The notes under the pieces: model-generated
Databases searched by the model: none
What the model was told of the DNA's origin: nothing
What the model saw: the letters and a program-made list of their open reading frames with translations, nothing else
DNA from: an uncultured Eubacteriales bacterium
GTDB taxonomy: Bacteria; Bacillota; Clostridia; Monoglobales; Monoglobaceae
DNA: 64,000 bases
Assembly: GCA_905201285.1 (NCBI GenBank)
Contig: CAJKNM010000001.1
Coordinates: forward strand, 4,119 to 68,118
Reading direction: 5' to 3'
Program-made: the position numbers and the translations under genes
In this document: positions 34,379-42,996 of the stretch, one piece after another
How positions within the stretch are numbered: the stretch's first letter is position 1
Layout of the letters: the number at the start of each line of letters is the position of its first letter

Positions 34379-34726
34379 ATGAAATCTATAGGAAAGAATA
34401 TTCGGATGGAAAGGCATAAGCAAAACTTAACCATTGCACAGCTTGCGGAAAAAAGCGGGATTTCCGATAATTTTTTAGGTAATATAGAACGTGGAATTGA
34501 TGTGCCGTCGGTAAAAACATTAATTAAAATTGCTAACAGTCTTTCCGTTTCATCGAATGAACTGCTTAAAGATGAACTAAATGTAATAAATACAGATATT
34601 TCAGTAAAAAACAAAATTGCTTTTGAAATATATAATATAGTAAAAGGATTAAAAAGCAGGGAAGCAGAAACAGTATTATTTCTCGCAAGGGAAATAAAAA
34701 GGCTATCCCAGAATCAAGAGAAATAA
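34379..34726 (+). CDS. XRE-family helix-turn-helix regulator
   Basis: A 115-residue protein with an N-terminal HTH_3 domain (about 5-62), IRMERHKQNLTIAQLAEKSG then ISDNFLGNIERGIDVPS, and a short helical C-terminal tail ending EIKRLSQNQEK. It resembles SinR/phage-repressor type regulators. The ATG follows GGGTGATG. It is divergent from the unrecognised 346-residue gene, with direct repeats between, so it probably controls that gene and itself. Confidence 0.85.
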   Translation: MKSIGKNIRMERHKQNLTIAQLAEKSGISDNFLGNIERGIDVPSVKTLIKIANSLSVSSNELLKDELNVINTDISVKNKIAFEIYNIVKGLKSREAETVLFLAREIKRLSQNQEK

Positions 34727-34750
34727 CTGTAACTTTTTCGACTGCTCGAA

Positions 34751-34793
34751 GGGGCTGCGGCAAAATGAATTTCATTTAGCCGCAGCCCCTTTT
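34751..34793. terminator. Long GC-rich hairpin terminator between XRE gene and mutS2
   Basis: GGGGCTGCGGC (34751-34761) pairs with GCCGCAGCCCC (34779-34789), and the inner AAATGAA/TTCATTT extends the stem. TTTT follows on the plus strand and TTCG on the minus strand. It lies 4-8 bp from the mutS2 stop and serves both convergent genes. Confidence 0.88.
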
Positions 34794-34796
34794 CGG

Positions 34797-37169
34797 TCAT
34801 TTTAATTCCGCGATGGTGACACCGTTTTCGCCCTCGCCGTATTTGCCGAGGCGGAAGCTTTTCACGTGGGGGTGACGGCGAAGCATAGTTTGTATGCCGG
34901 CACGAAGCGTTCCCGTACCCTTTCCGTGAATTATGCTGACAGTGTTAAGCCCCGCCATCGCACATTCGTCAAGAAACTTATCCGTTTCCATTTCGGCTTC
35001 TTCAAGCGTCATTCCTCTGAGGTCTATCTCGGATTTAACCGAGTCTCGGCGGAGTCCGCCGCCATATGTCGATACTTTTTTATAGCGTTCGGGTTTCTTT
35101 CCCTCCTCCTCGGCAATAAGCGTCATATTGTCTGCCTTAGCGGTAATCTTCATTATTCCGACCTGAATCACGGCCGTACCGTCTTTTTTGTTAATAGATA
35201 ATACACTTCCCTTATCACCTAAGTCATTAATCATTACCTCAGCGCCGAGCTTAAGCGAATTCAGGTTTACGCCTGCTCCTCTCGGAGCGTTTGCCTTTTT
35301 TATCTTGGGCGATTTATTGTTCTTAAGCTTAAGACCCAATTCACGTTTTAATTCCTGAATCTGTCTGAGCGCTTCTTTTTCATCGTGCGCCTTTTGTGCC
35401 GCCTGAATCTCTTCAAGCATTTTATCAACGTCATTTTGGGTCTTTAAGATAATTTTTTCGGCCTTTTCTCTTGCGCGGTCATAAATTTTATCCTTTTGCT
35501 TTTCTATTTTGTCGCGCTCAGCCGCGAGTTCAGCCTTAAGGCGCTCGGTTTCGGCACGAAGCCGTGCTGTTTCCTCTGAGTTCTTTTCCGCCGAAATTCG
35601 GTTATCCTCTATCTTTGACAGTACGTCCTCAAACCGAATATTTTCATCTGAAAGCATTTTACGCGAGTTTTCTATAATCCGTTTCGGAAGCCCGAGCTTT
35701 TCGGAAATAGCGAACGCGTTACTACGGCCCGGAACGCCTATAAGCAAGCGGTATGTCGGGCTGAGAGTGGTCACATCAAATTCACACGAGGCATTTTCGA
35801 TTCCCGGTGTGGTGAGTGCGTAGAGTTTTAGTTCGCTGTAATGCGTTGTCGCCGCTATTTTCGCGCCGGCATTTCTGAAATCCTCAATTATTGCGGTCGC
35901 AAGGGCCGCGCCCTCGGTCGGGTCGGTTCCCGCTCCAAGCTCGTCAAAAAGTACAAGACAGCCGTCTGTTACCTTTTCGGAAATTTCAACAATGTTTTTC
36001 ATATGCGATGAGAAGGTTGAAAGGCTCTGTTCTATGCTCTGCTCATCGCCGATGTCTGCAAATATATCGGCACAGACCGACAGCTCTGTCTCATCCGCCG
36101 CAGGAACGTGAAGTCCCGCCTGTGCCATAAGGCAAAATAGACCGAGTGTTTTCAATACAACCGTTTTACCGCCTGTATTTGGTCCGGTGATTATCAGCGT
36201 GTCGAAGGTTGTTCCCAATTCAATGTCTACGGGAACAACCTTCGACTTATCTATAAGCGGATGTCTGCCTTTATGAATCTTAAAGACTCCGCCGCGGTTC
36301 ATCTTCGGCATTACCGCCTTCATATCAAGTGAAAGCCGTGCCTTTGCCACCACAAAATCAAGATGAATCAATGTTTCAAAGTTAAGACGTATCTCTTCGA
36401 TGAACTCAGAGACATCATTTGAAATATCGAGCAGGACTTTTTCAATCTCCGCACGCTCTTTTACGGTGAGTTCGTTTAGGTCATTGTTTGCGTTTACCAC
36501 ACCCTCGGGTTCGATAAAAACGGTAGAACCAGAAGCCGACATATCGTGGGCGATACCCCGCACCTCACCGCGAAACTCTGATTTAACGGGAACAACATAG
36601 CGGTTGTTTCGGACGGTGACGATTGCGTCCTGTAAAAACTTTCTGTAATACTGTGAATGTATCATAGAATCAAGCGTGTCGCGGATTTTTGAAGATGTAT
36701 TTTTAATTTTCCTGCGGATTCCCGCAAGCTCGGCGCTTGCGCCGTCCGCCATTTCGTCCTCGGATATAATAGAGGTTGTTATTCTTTCTTCAAGTCTCTT
36801 GTTAGGTTCAAGCTCTGTGATATATCCCGACAGGACGCCTGTCTGTTCGGGCGTGTACTGCTTCATCACCCTTGCCCCTTTTAAAATTCGGGAAATGTTT
36901 AAAAGCTCTGACATAGAAAGCCCGCCGCCTGCGTTCAGACGCTTGACAGACTCGGATATATCAGAGATTCTGACAATTTCGGGTGAGCCGAATTTCAACA
37001 GAAGCTGAACCGCCGCATCCGTTTCATCAAGGGTTTGTTCCACTGCACGGATATTGTTTGTCGGAACAAGCTTTAAAGCGAGTTCCTTTGCCGCGTCGTT
37101 TTTCGCAAGTGCGGCAAGCCTTTCGAGTATTTTATCAAATTCAAGAGTTTTCAGAGATTTATGTTCCAT
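34797..37169 (-). CDS. mutS2: MutS2 ATPase with C-terminal Smr domain
   Basis: A 790-residue MutS2. The core helical and clamp regions come first; the ATPase has Walker A ITGPNTGGKTVVLK and Walker B CLVLFDELGAGTDPTEG, followed by a long coiled coil (about 515-625) and a KOW-like part. The C-terminal Smr nuclease domain has IDLRGMTLEEAE and IIHGKGTGTLR. MutS2 suppresses recombination and, as shown in B. subtilis (RqcU), can act on collided ribosomes to split them. Length and all motifs are normal. The ATG follows AAAGG at 11-base spacing. It is apparently cotranscribed after ppa. Confidence 0.95.
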   Translation of the reverse strand: MEHKSLKTLEFDKILERLAALAKNDAAKELALKLVPTNNIRAVEQTLDETDAAVQLLLKFGSPEIVRISDISESVKRLNAGGGLSMSELLNISRILKGARVMKQYTPEQTGVLSGYITELEPNKRLEERITTSIISEDEMADGASAELAGIRRKIKNTSSKIRDTLDSMIHSQYYRKFLQDAIVTVRNNRYVVPVKSEFRGEVRGIAHDMSASGSTVFIEPEGVVNANNDLNELTVKERAEIEKVLLDISNDVSEFIEEIRLNFETLIHLDFVVAKARLSLDMKAVMPKMNRGGVFKIHKGRHPLIDKSKVVPVDIELGTTFDTLIITGPNTGGKTVVLKTLGLFCLMAQAGLHVPAADETELSVCADIFADIGDEQSIEQSLSTFSSHMKNIVEISEKVTDGCLVLFDELGAGTDPTEGAALATAIIEDFRNAGAKIAATTHYSELKLYALTTPGIENASCEFDVTTLSPTYRLLIGVPGRSNAFAISEKLGLPKRIIENSRKMLSDENIRFEDVLSKIEDNRISAEKNSEETARLRAETERLKAELAAERDKIEKQKDKIYDRAREKAEKIILKTQNDVDKMLEEIQAAQKAHDEKEALRQIQELKRELGLKLKNNKSPKIKKANAPRGAGVNLNSLKLGAEVMINDLGDKGSVLSINKKDGTAVIQVGIMKITAKADNMTLIAEEEGKKPERYKKVSTYGGGLRRDSVKSEIDLRGMTLEEAEMETDKFLDECAMAGLNTVSIIHGKGTGTLRAGIQTMLRRHPHVKSFRLGKYGEGENGVTIAELK

Positions 37170-37250
37170 AATTTAAACTGCCTTTCTGTGTCCGTGAAGT
37201 AACCACAGCCCTCCGCTTTTCTTTTGATTTAACCGTTTAAGTTCTGAAAG

Positions 37251-37787
37251 CTAATTGTTATTCACAAACTTTGTATTATAGTTTTCGATGCAATGCCGAA
37301 TTATTTCGACCGCGGCATCACGGCCCTGAACCTCATCAACGGCGGTTGCCTTGCCCTCAAGCTGTTTGTATACCGAGAAGAAGTGACGCATCTCTTCAAA
37401 TATGTGCGGCGGGAGGTCGGATATATCGGCATATGCGTTATACGAGGGGTCTTCAAACGGAATGGCAATAATTTTTTCGTCGTTCTTTCCGTTGTCAATC
37501 ATCTTTATAACACCTATCGGATAACAATGAACCAAAACAAGCGGGTCAATCTCTTCCGAAGTCAAAACCAGCACGTCGAGGGGGTCTCCGTCGTCGGCAT
37601 AGGTTCTCGGTATAAAGCCATAATTGGCGGGATAGTGAGTCGAGGTATATAAGATTCTGTCAAGAATAATAAATCCGGTTTCTTTATCAAGCTCATACTT
37701 TTTCTTGCTGCCCTTTTTGATTTCTATAACCGCAAGAAAGTCCTCGGGTGAAATTCTTTCGGGTCTGACGTTGTGCCAAATATTCAT
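37251..37787 (-). CDS. ppa: Inorganic pyrophosphatase, family I
   Basis: A 178-residue soluble pyrophosphatase that hydrolyses PPi to two phosphates and drives biosynthesis. The family I signature is present: YPANYGFIPRTYADDGDPLDVLV, read in two parts, with the Asp cluster DGDPLD binding Mg. The ATG follows AAGGAGG. It lies 81 bp upstream of mutS2 on the same strand and 70 bp downstream of feoAB. Confidence 0.95.
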   Translation of the reverse strand: MNIWHNVRPERISPEDFLAVIEIKKGSKKKYELDKETGFIILDRILYTSTHYPANYGFIPRTYADDGDPLDVLVLTSEEIDPLVLVHCYPIGVIKMIDNGKNDEKIIAIPFEDPSYNAYADISDLPPHIFEEMRHFFSVYKQLEGKATAVDEVQGRDAAVEIIRHCIENYNTKFVNNN

Positions 37788-37857
37788 ATAAAACTCCTCC
37801 TTATATTCTTCTTAAATTGTTATATTATTGATTGTTTCCATATTATAAACAGGTTAA

Positions 37858-40218
37858 TCAAGCTATTCCGATAAGGATACAGATTGTATGCACGGCAAAG
37901 GCGCAAATCCACGCAATCAAGCATTGAAGTATCACGATTCCCATTGCCCAGCGGCCGCCGAGTTCGCGCTTGATTGATGCGATTGCGGCAACGCAAGGAG
38001 TATAGAGCAGACAGAATACCAAAAGCGACAGGACTCCCGAGGTTGAGAGAATCGTGTAAAGCTCGCTTACACTCCCGATTAAGACCGAAAGCGTTGATAC
38101 CACGCTTTCCTTTGCCATAAATCCGGCGATAAGCGAGGTTGAAATCCGCCAGTCTCCAAAGCCGAGGGGCTTGAATACAGGCGAAATAAATCCTGCTATC
38201 CCCGCAAGAATACTGTCCTGAGAGTTTTCAACTATATTTAATCTGAGGTCAAATTTTTGCAGAAACCACACAATGACAGACGCCACGAATATTACAGTAA
38301 AGGCACGTTCAACGAAATCCCTCGCCTTGTCCCACAAAAGCATCATTACGTTTTTTGCCCCCGGCATACGATAGTTGGGAAGTTCCATAACAAACGGAAT
38401 GGCTTCGCCCTTAAAGATAGTCTGCTTCGAGATAAGCGCAGTGAGGATTCCCATTGCTATTCCGAATATGTAAAGACAGACCATCACAAGCCCGCCGTGC
38501 CGCGGAAAGAATGCCGCGGTAAAGAACGCATAAATCGGAAGCTTCGCGGTACAGCTCATAAACGGGGTCAGCATTACTGTCATCTTCCGGTCGCGGGCGG
38601 ACGGAAGGGTGCGGCTTGCCATAACACCGGGAACGGTACATCCGAAGCCTATCAGCATAGGAACGATACTTCTTCCCGAAAGTCCTATCTTTCGGAGAAG
38701 CTTATCTGTCACAAAGGCAACACGCGCCATATATCCGCTGTCCTCAAGCATTGACAGAAAGAAGAACAGCGTGACGATAATCGGAACAAAGCTGAGGATA
38801 CTTCCGACACCGCTGAATATTCCGTCTACAATCAGCGAATGCAGAACAGGGTTTATATTCCATGCCGAAAGAAGCATATCAACCGATTCGCACACCCAGT
38901 CTATGCCCGATTCAAGAAGCCCTTGAAGCCATGAGCCGATTACGTTGAACGTAAGGTAAAACACAAGCGCCATTATTCCGATAAATGTCGGAATGGCAGT
39001 GTACTTTCCGGTCAGAACAGCGTCAATTTTTCGGCTTCTTATATGCTCCTTGCTTTCCGATGGTTTGACCACGGTCTTTTCACACAGTCTTGTGATGAAA
39101 GAAAATCTCATATCGGCTATTGCGGCGGAGCGGTCAAGGCCGCGTTCTGTTTCCATTTGACAGATGATATGCTCAATCATTTCCTTTTCGTTTTGACTTA
39201 GCTTCAATGCGTTCTCTACAATAGAGTCACCCTCTATCAGCTTGCTTGCCGCAAATCTGAGGGGAATCCCGGCGGCCTTTGCATGATCCTCTATCAGGTG
39301 CATTATGCCGTGAAGACAACGATGAACGGCACCGCCTGCCTCGTCTTCGGAACAGAAGTCCAAACGCATAGGCCTTTCGCGATACTTAGCTATATGAAGT
39401 GCGTGACGAATAAGCTCATCAACACCTTCACCCTTTGCAGCGGAAATCGGAACGACAGGTATGCCCAAAAGCCGTTCCATCTCGTTTATTCGTATTGTTC
39501 CGCCGTTATTTCTCACTTCATCCATCATATTAAGCGCGAGAACGGTCGGAACGTTTAACTCGATAAGCTGCATCGTGAGGTACAGATTCCGTTCGATATT
39601 TGTGGCGTCAATTATGTTTATAATTCCGGTCGGCTTTTCGTTCAAAATAAATTGGCGTGAAACGATCTCCTCGCTTGTGTACGGCGAAAGCGAGTAGATT
39701 CCCGGAAGGTCGGTGACACGTGTGTCGGGGTGACCGACGATTCGTCCGCTTTTTTGGTCAACCGTAACGCCGGGGAAGTTCCCGACGTGTTGATTTGAAC
39801 CCGTCAGACAGTTAAACAGAGTTGTCTTGCCGCAGTTCTGATTCCCGGCAAGGGCAAAGGTCAAAACCGTACCCTTGGGCAGGGGATTTTCGTTTTCCTT
39901 GACGTGATACCTTCCATCCTCACCCAAACCCGGATGCTCGGATACCGCGGCGGTACCGATGGGCCTTGCGCAGGGCTTTTGACAATCTGCCCGCGACAGC
40001 TCTTCAACAGTAATTTTTTCGGCATCGGCGAGACGGAGCGTCAGTTCATAGCCATGGATTCTGAGTTCCATAGGGTCGCCCATAGGGGCATATTTCATAA
40101 CGGTTACCTCGGCACCGGGAATAACGCCCATATCCAAAAAATGTCGGCGAAGAGAGCCTTCACCGCCAACGGCGCAAATCCGCGCAGGAACACCTATTTT
40201 TAAATCTTTAAGAGTCAT
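37858..40218 (-). CDS. feoB: Ferrous iron transporter, FeoA-FeoB fusion
   Basis: A 786-residue fusion. Residues 1-75 are a FeoA SH3-like domain (IGVPARICAVGGEG, LRRHFLDMGVIPGAEVTV). FeoB follows: a G-protein domain with G1 GNQNCGKTTLFN, G3 DLPGIYSLSPY and G4 NMMDE, a GDI region, then the membrane part from about residue 400 with CTVPGVMASRTLP and a gate-like repeat. Feo imports Fe(II) under anaerobic conditions and fits an anaerobe. The ATG follows AGGAG. A palindrome related to the GTTAG boxes (40244-40257) lies 26 bp upstream, so iron repression is likely. Single-gene FeoAB fusions are known in clostridia. Confidence 0.96.
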   Translation of the reverse strand: MTLKDLKIGVPARICAVGGEGSLRRHFLDMGVIPGAEVTVMKYAPMGDPMELRIHGYELTLRLADAEKITVEELSRADCQKPCARPIGTAAVSEHPGLGEDGRYHVKENENPLPKGTVLTFALAGNQNCGKTTLFNCLTGSNQHVGNFPGVTVDQKSGRIVGHPDTRVTDLPGIYSLSPYTSEEIVSRQFILNEKPTGIINIIDATNIERNLYLTMQLIELNVPTVLALNMMDEVRNNGGTIRINEMERLLGIPVVPISAAKGEGVDELIRHALHIAKYRERPMRLDFCSEDEAGGAVHRCLHGIMHLIEDHAKAAGIPLRFAASKLIEGDSIVENALKLSQNEKEMIEHIICQMETERGLDRSAAIADMRFSFITRLCEKTVVKPSESKEHIRSRKIDAVLTGKYTAIPTFIGIMALVFYLTFNVIGSWLQGLLESGIDWVCESVDMLLSAWNINPVLHSLIVDGIFSGVGSILSFVPIIVTLFFFLSMLEDSGYMARVAFVTDKLLRKIGLSGRSIVPMLIGFGCTVPGVMASRTLPSARDRKMTVMLTPFMSCTAKLPIYAFFTAAFFPRHGGLVMVCLYIFGIAMGILTALISKQTIFKGEAIPFVMELPNYRMPGAKNVMMLLWDKARDFVERAFTVIFVASVIVWFLQKFDLRLNIVENSQDSILAGIAGFISPVFKPLGFGDWRISTSLIAGFMAKESVVSTLSVLIGSVSELYTILSTSGVLSLLVFCLLYTPCVAAIASIKRELGGRWAMGIVILQCLIAWICAFAVHTICILIGIA

Positions 40219-40243
40219 TTGCTTTTCTCCTGATTGCTTGTAC

Positions 40244-40257
40244 TTAGTATATACTAT
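40244..40257. promoter_or_regulatory. Palindrome upstream of feoAB, relaxed iron-box-like site
   Basis: TTAGTATATACTAT matches TTAG-N6-CTAA except for the last base and contains the perfect palindrome TAGTATATACTA. It lies 26 bp upstream of the feoAB start and overlaps a possible -10. Because FeoB imports iron, this supports the idea that the related GTTAG-N6-CTAAC boxes respond to iron. Confidence 0.5.
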
Positions 40258-40364
40258 GTATATGAAATTTAACTTATTATAATTTTATCGCATATTGACA
40301 AAAGTGTCAAGTATGTTTGATGTTTAGATAGCGTCAAATAAAAATAAAATTTTGAAAATTTCTC

Positions 40365-40393
40365 TTTACATTTGTCACATTGTGTGGTATACT
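40365..40393 (+). promoter_or_regulatory. Promoter of the uraA-pyrR operon
   Basis: TTTACA (40365-40370) and TATACT (40388-40393) are separated by 17 bp. An upstream palindrome TTGACA-AAAG-TGTCAA at about 40295-40310 has no clear role. These, the feoAB palindrome and the attenuator account for the 333-bp gap. Confidence 0.75.
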
Positions 40394-40412
40394 GTCTTTA
40401 ATTGAATAGCTT

Positions 40413-40522
40413 GTCTTTAAAGAGCGATGCGGGACATCGGCAAGACGACATTTTTATCGGTTCGGAATTTTCTGTGACTATGCCTTATTATGCCTTGTCT
40501 GCGTGCGCGGACAAGGCTTTTT
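40413..40522 (+). promoter_or_regulatory. Candidate PyrR-controlled transcription attenuator
   Basis: A first stem-loop has lower stem GTCTT/AAGAC (40413-40417 with 40442-40446), a purine-rich internal loop TAAAGAG, upper stem CGATG/CATCG (40425-40429 with 40435-40439) and loop CGGGA, which resembles the PyrR-binding loop. A terminator follows: GCCTTGTC (40492-40499) with GACAAGGC (40510-40517) and a T-tract. AGCTTGTC at 40409-40416 could pair with the right arm GACAAGGCT and act as antiterminator. The downstream genes are uracil permease and pyrR, the classic targets. The exact PyrR consensus was not checked. Confidence 0.6.
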
Positions 40523-40551
40523 AAATTTTAATTTAACAGGGAGAGTTGAAA

Positions 40552-41898
40552 ATGTCAAACAAAAACGAAGGCATCTTTGATGCCAGAAAACTCGGCTCGG
40601 GCAAGATGCTGGTTCTCGGAATTCAGCATATGTTCGCTATGTTCGGTGCAACGGTGCTGGTTCCGATTATTACCGGACTCAGTGTATCATCCACACTTCT
40701 TTTCGCGGGTTTAGGAACCCTTTTGTTCCACATCCTGACCAAGGGTAAGGTTCCTGCCTTCCTCGGTTCGTCATTCGCATTCCTCGGCGGATATGCAGCG
40801 GTTTCTCTGCTTTGCGAACAGAACTCGATAGACAACTTTTCGGCTTATGCCGGTGTCGGTGTCGCTGTTGCGGGTCTGATTTATGTTGTTCTCGCGGTTC
40901 TGTTTAAGATATTCGGTGCGCAAAAGGTAATGAGATTCTTCCCGCCGATTGTAACGGGTCCTATAATTATCGCGATAGGCCTTACACTTTCGTCATCGGC
41001 TATCACGAACTGCTCGGCTAACTGGTGGCTTGCTATGGTTGCGGTTGCGGTTATCATCGTATGCAACATCTGGGGCAAGGGAATGGTTAAGATTATACCG
41101 ATTCTCATAGGTGTTATCGTATCTTATCTTGTTGCGGCCGTTACCGGAAACGTAGATTTCACTTCTGTTAAAGAAGCGGCATGGATTGGCCTTCCTGTTG
41201 TTTGGCATAACACAGCTCTTTCGCTTATCGGTGATTCAAGCACAAACTCGTCAGTTGTGATTACCTCAATCATAACGATTGCTCCTATCGCTATCGCTAC
41301 TATTATCGAACATATCGGTGATGTTTGCGCTATATCATCAACGGTTGAAAGAAATTACATTCAAGACCCCGGTCTTCACAGAACTCTCCTCGGCGACGGT
41401 CTTGCAACCTCGCTTGCGGCGCTGTTCGGCGCTCCGGCAAACACAACCTACGGCGAAAACACCGGTGTTTTGGCTCTTACAAAGGTTTATGACCCGAGAG
41501 TTATCAGAATCGCGGCGTACTTTGCAATCCTGCTTTCGTTCTCGCCTAAGTTTGCGGCATTCATAAACTCTCTGCCGACTGCGGTTATCGGCGGCGTTTC
41601 TATGGTTCTCTATGGTATGATTTCGGCGGTCGGCGTCAGAAACGTGGTTGAGAACAAGGTTGACTTTACAAAGTCAAGAAATGTTATTATCGCGGCTCTT
41701 ATAATGGTTCTTTCAATCGGTATCAATTACAGTAAAGCGGGTGCGATAAGCTTTACTATAGGCTCTGCAACAATCAGCCTCACCGGTCTTGCTGTTGCCG
41801 CTCTTGTCGGAATTATTCTCAATGCAGTCCTCCCCGGTAAGGACTATGAGTTCGGCAAAGATCTTCAAGGTGACACTTCGGTGAACTTTGAAGTATAA
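40552..41898 (+). CDS. uraA: Uracil permease (NCS2 family)
   Basis: A 448-residue NCS2 nucleobase:cation symporter with about 14 hydrophobic segments. GIQHMFAMFGATVLVPIITG at the N-terminus and AIATIIEHIGDVCAIS, which carries the substrate-binding Glu, are hallmarks; GAPANTTYGENTGVLALTKV is the typical re-entrant motif. It imports uracil across the membrane. The ATG at 40552 fits GGGAGAG at six to seven bases; the TTG two codons before is too close. Regulation by the upstream attenuator and cotranscription with pyrR are likely. Confidence 0.95.
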   Translation: MSNKNEGIFDARKLGSGKMLVLGIQHMFAMFGATVLVPIITGLSVSSTLLFAGLGTLLFHILTKGKVPAFLGSSFAFLGGYAAVSLLCEQNSIDNFSAYAGVGVAVAGLIYVVLAVLFKIFGAQKVMRFFPPIVTGPIIIAIGLTLSSSAITNCSANWWLAMVAVAVIIVCNIWGKGMVKIIPILIGVIVSYLVAAVTGNVDFTSVKEAAWIGLPVVWHNTALSLIGDSSTNSSVVITSIITIAPIAIATIIEHIGDVCAISSTVERNYIQDPGLHRTLLGDGLATSLAALFGAPANTTYGENTGVLALTKVYDPRVIRIAAYFAILLSFSPKFAAFINSLPTAVIGGVSMVLYGMISAVGVRNVVENKVDFTKSRNVIIAALIMVLSIGINYSKAGAISFTIGSATISLTGLAVAALVGIILNAVLPGKDYEFGKDLQGDTSVNFEV

Positions 41899-41925
41899 TT
41901 TATAAGAACTTTATCAGAATATTTA

Positions 41926-41955
41926 AAGGACTGGCGGCTGAAGCCACCGGTCCTT
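41926..41955 (+). terminator. Hairpin between uraA and pyrR, second possible attenuator
   Basis: AAGGACTGGCGGCT (41926-41939) pairs with AGCCACCGGTCCTT (41942-41955) with two G-T pairs, followed by GCTTCTTT. It may end most uraA transcripts or be a second point of control before pyrR. Confidence 0.65.
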
Positions 41956-41994
41956 GCTTCTTTATAATACTGAATTTTAATGTTGGTGATGTGT

Positions 41995-42534
41995 ATGAAG
42001 TTTAAAGCAGAGTTATATGATGAAAAGGTTCTCGGAAGGGTTATAACAAGGATTGCCCATGAGATTTCGGAACGAAATGAGTCCCTTGATGACATCGTTT
42101 TGGTCGGAGTGAAAACACGCGGTGTGCCGTTCGGACAAAGACTTGCGAAGTGCATACACGATAAGATCGATGAATCAGTTAATGTTCCGGTGGGGGCGCT
42201 TGATATAACCACTTTTCGCGATGATATAGATAACGGGGACAGAAAAAGACAGCTCAATAACAGCGAGATGCCGTGTGACATTAACGGAAAGACAGTAATT
42301 ATTACAGATGACGTAATATGCACAGGCAGGACGGCAAGGGCCGCTATTGACGCTTTGATTACCTTCGGAAGGCCGGCGAAGATACAGCTTGCAGTGCTTG
42401 TGGACAGAGGACACAGAGAGGTGCCGATTCGTGCCGATTATGTGGGAAAAAATATTCCCACATCGCATCTTGAGACTATAAAGGTTGGCTTTGCCGACAC
42501 AGACGGCAGGGATTTTGTTGAAATATATGAGTGA
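41995..42534 (+). CDS. pyrR: PyrR pyrimidine operon regulator / uracil phosphoribosyltransferase
   Basis: A 179-residue PRTase-fold protein. The PRPP loop is VIITDDVICTGRTARAAIDAL, shown here by its core DDVICTGRT; LVGVKTRGVPFGQRLA is the typical N-terminal motif. PyrR binds UMP-responsive attenuators in pyr mRNA and also has UPRTase activity. I chose the ATG at 41995 (MKFKAELYD), which gives the family's usual length; ATG codons at 41980 and 41989 are possible. It follows uraA and is probably autoregulated through the leader at 40413-40522. Confidence 0.95.
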   Translation: MKFKAELYDEKVLGRVITRIAHEISERNESLDDIVLVGVKTRGVPFGQRLAKCIHDKIDESVNVPVGALDITTFRDDIDNGDRKRQLNNSEMPCDINGKTVIITDDVICTGRTARAAIDALITFGRPAKIQLAVLVDRGHREVPIRADYVGKNIPTSHLETIKVGFADTDGRDFVEIYE

Positions 42535-42552
42535 TATGTAAGGAGCCCAACT

Positions 42553-42993
42553 ATGAAGAAATTTTTTCAGGAATTTAAAGATTTCGCTATGCGCGGAAGC
42601 GTAATAGATTTAGCGGTCGGTGTTATCGTCGGCGGTGCGTTTCAAAAAATAGTCAATTCTCTTGTGACAGACATTATCTCGCCGATACTCGGGTTGTTTG
42701 CAAAAGAGAATTTTAACGGACTTTCGCTTAACGTAATGGGTGTTTCAATTCAATACGGTTCGTTTATAACCGAGGTTATAAACTTTATAATTATGGCATT
42801 CGTGATTTTTGTAATGGTAAAAACGCTCAACAAAATAGCATCATTTCACAAAAAACCGGAAGAAGAGGAACAGACCGAGAAAAAGTGTCCGTATTGTATG
42901 TCAAAGATTGATATAAATGCAACCCGTTGTCCTTATTGCACCTCGGTTCTTGAAGAAGAACCCGATGAAGAGCCAACCGAAAGCGCCCTGTGA
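42553..42993 (+). CDS. mscL: Large-conductance mechanosensitive channel with C-terminal zinc ribbon
   Basis: A 146-residue MscL. The first transmembrane helix [20 protein letters not shown] carries the conserved gating motif, and the second is [19 protein letters not shown]. The channel opens under membrane tension to release solutes in osmotic downshock. After the usual cytoplasmic end the protein has an acidic linker and a double CxxC zinc ribbon, [18 protein letters not shown]. Such tails occur in some Firmicutes MscL proteins; their role is unknown. The ATG follows AAGGAG, 18 bp after pyrR. It converges with the TetM-like gene. Confidence 0.94.
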   Translation: MKKFFQEFKDFAMRGSVIDLAVGVIVGGAFQKIVNSLVTDIISPILGLFAKENFNGLSLNVMGVSIQYGSFITEVINFIIMAFVIFVMVKTLNKIASFHKKPEEEEQTEKKCPYCMSKIDINATRCPYCTSVLEEEPDEEPTESAL

Positions 42994-42996
42994 TTA

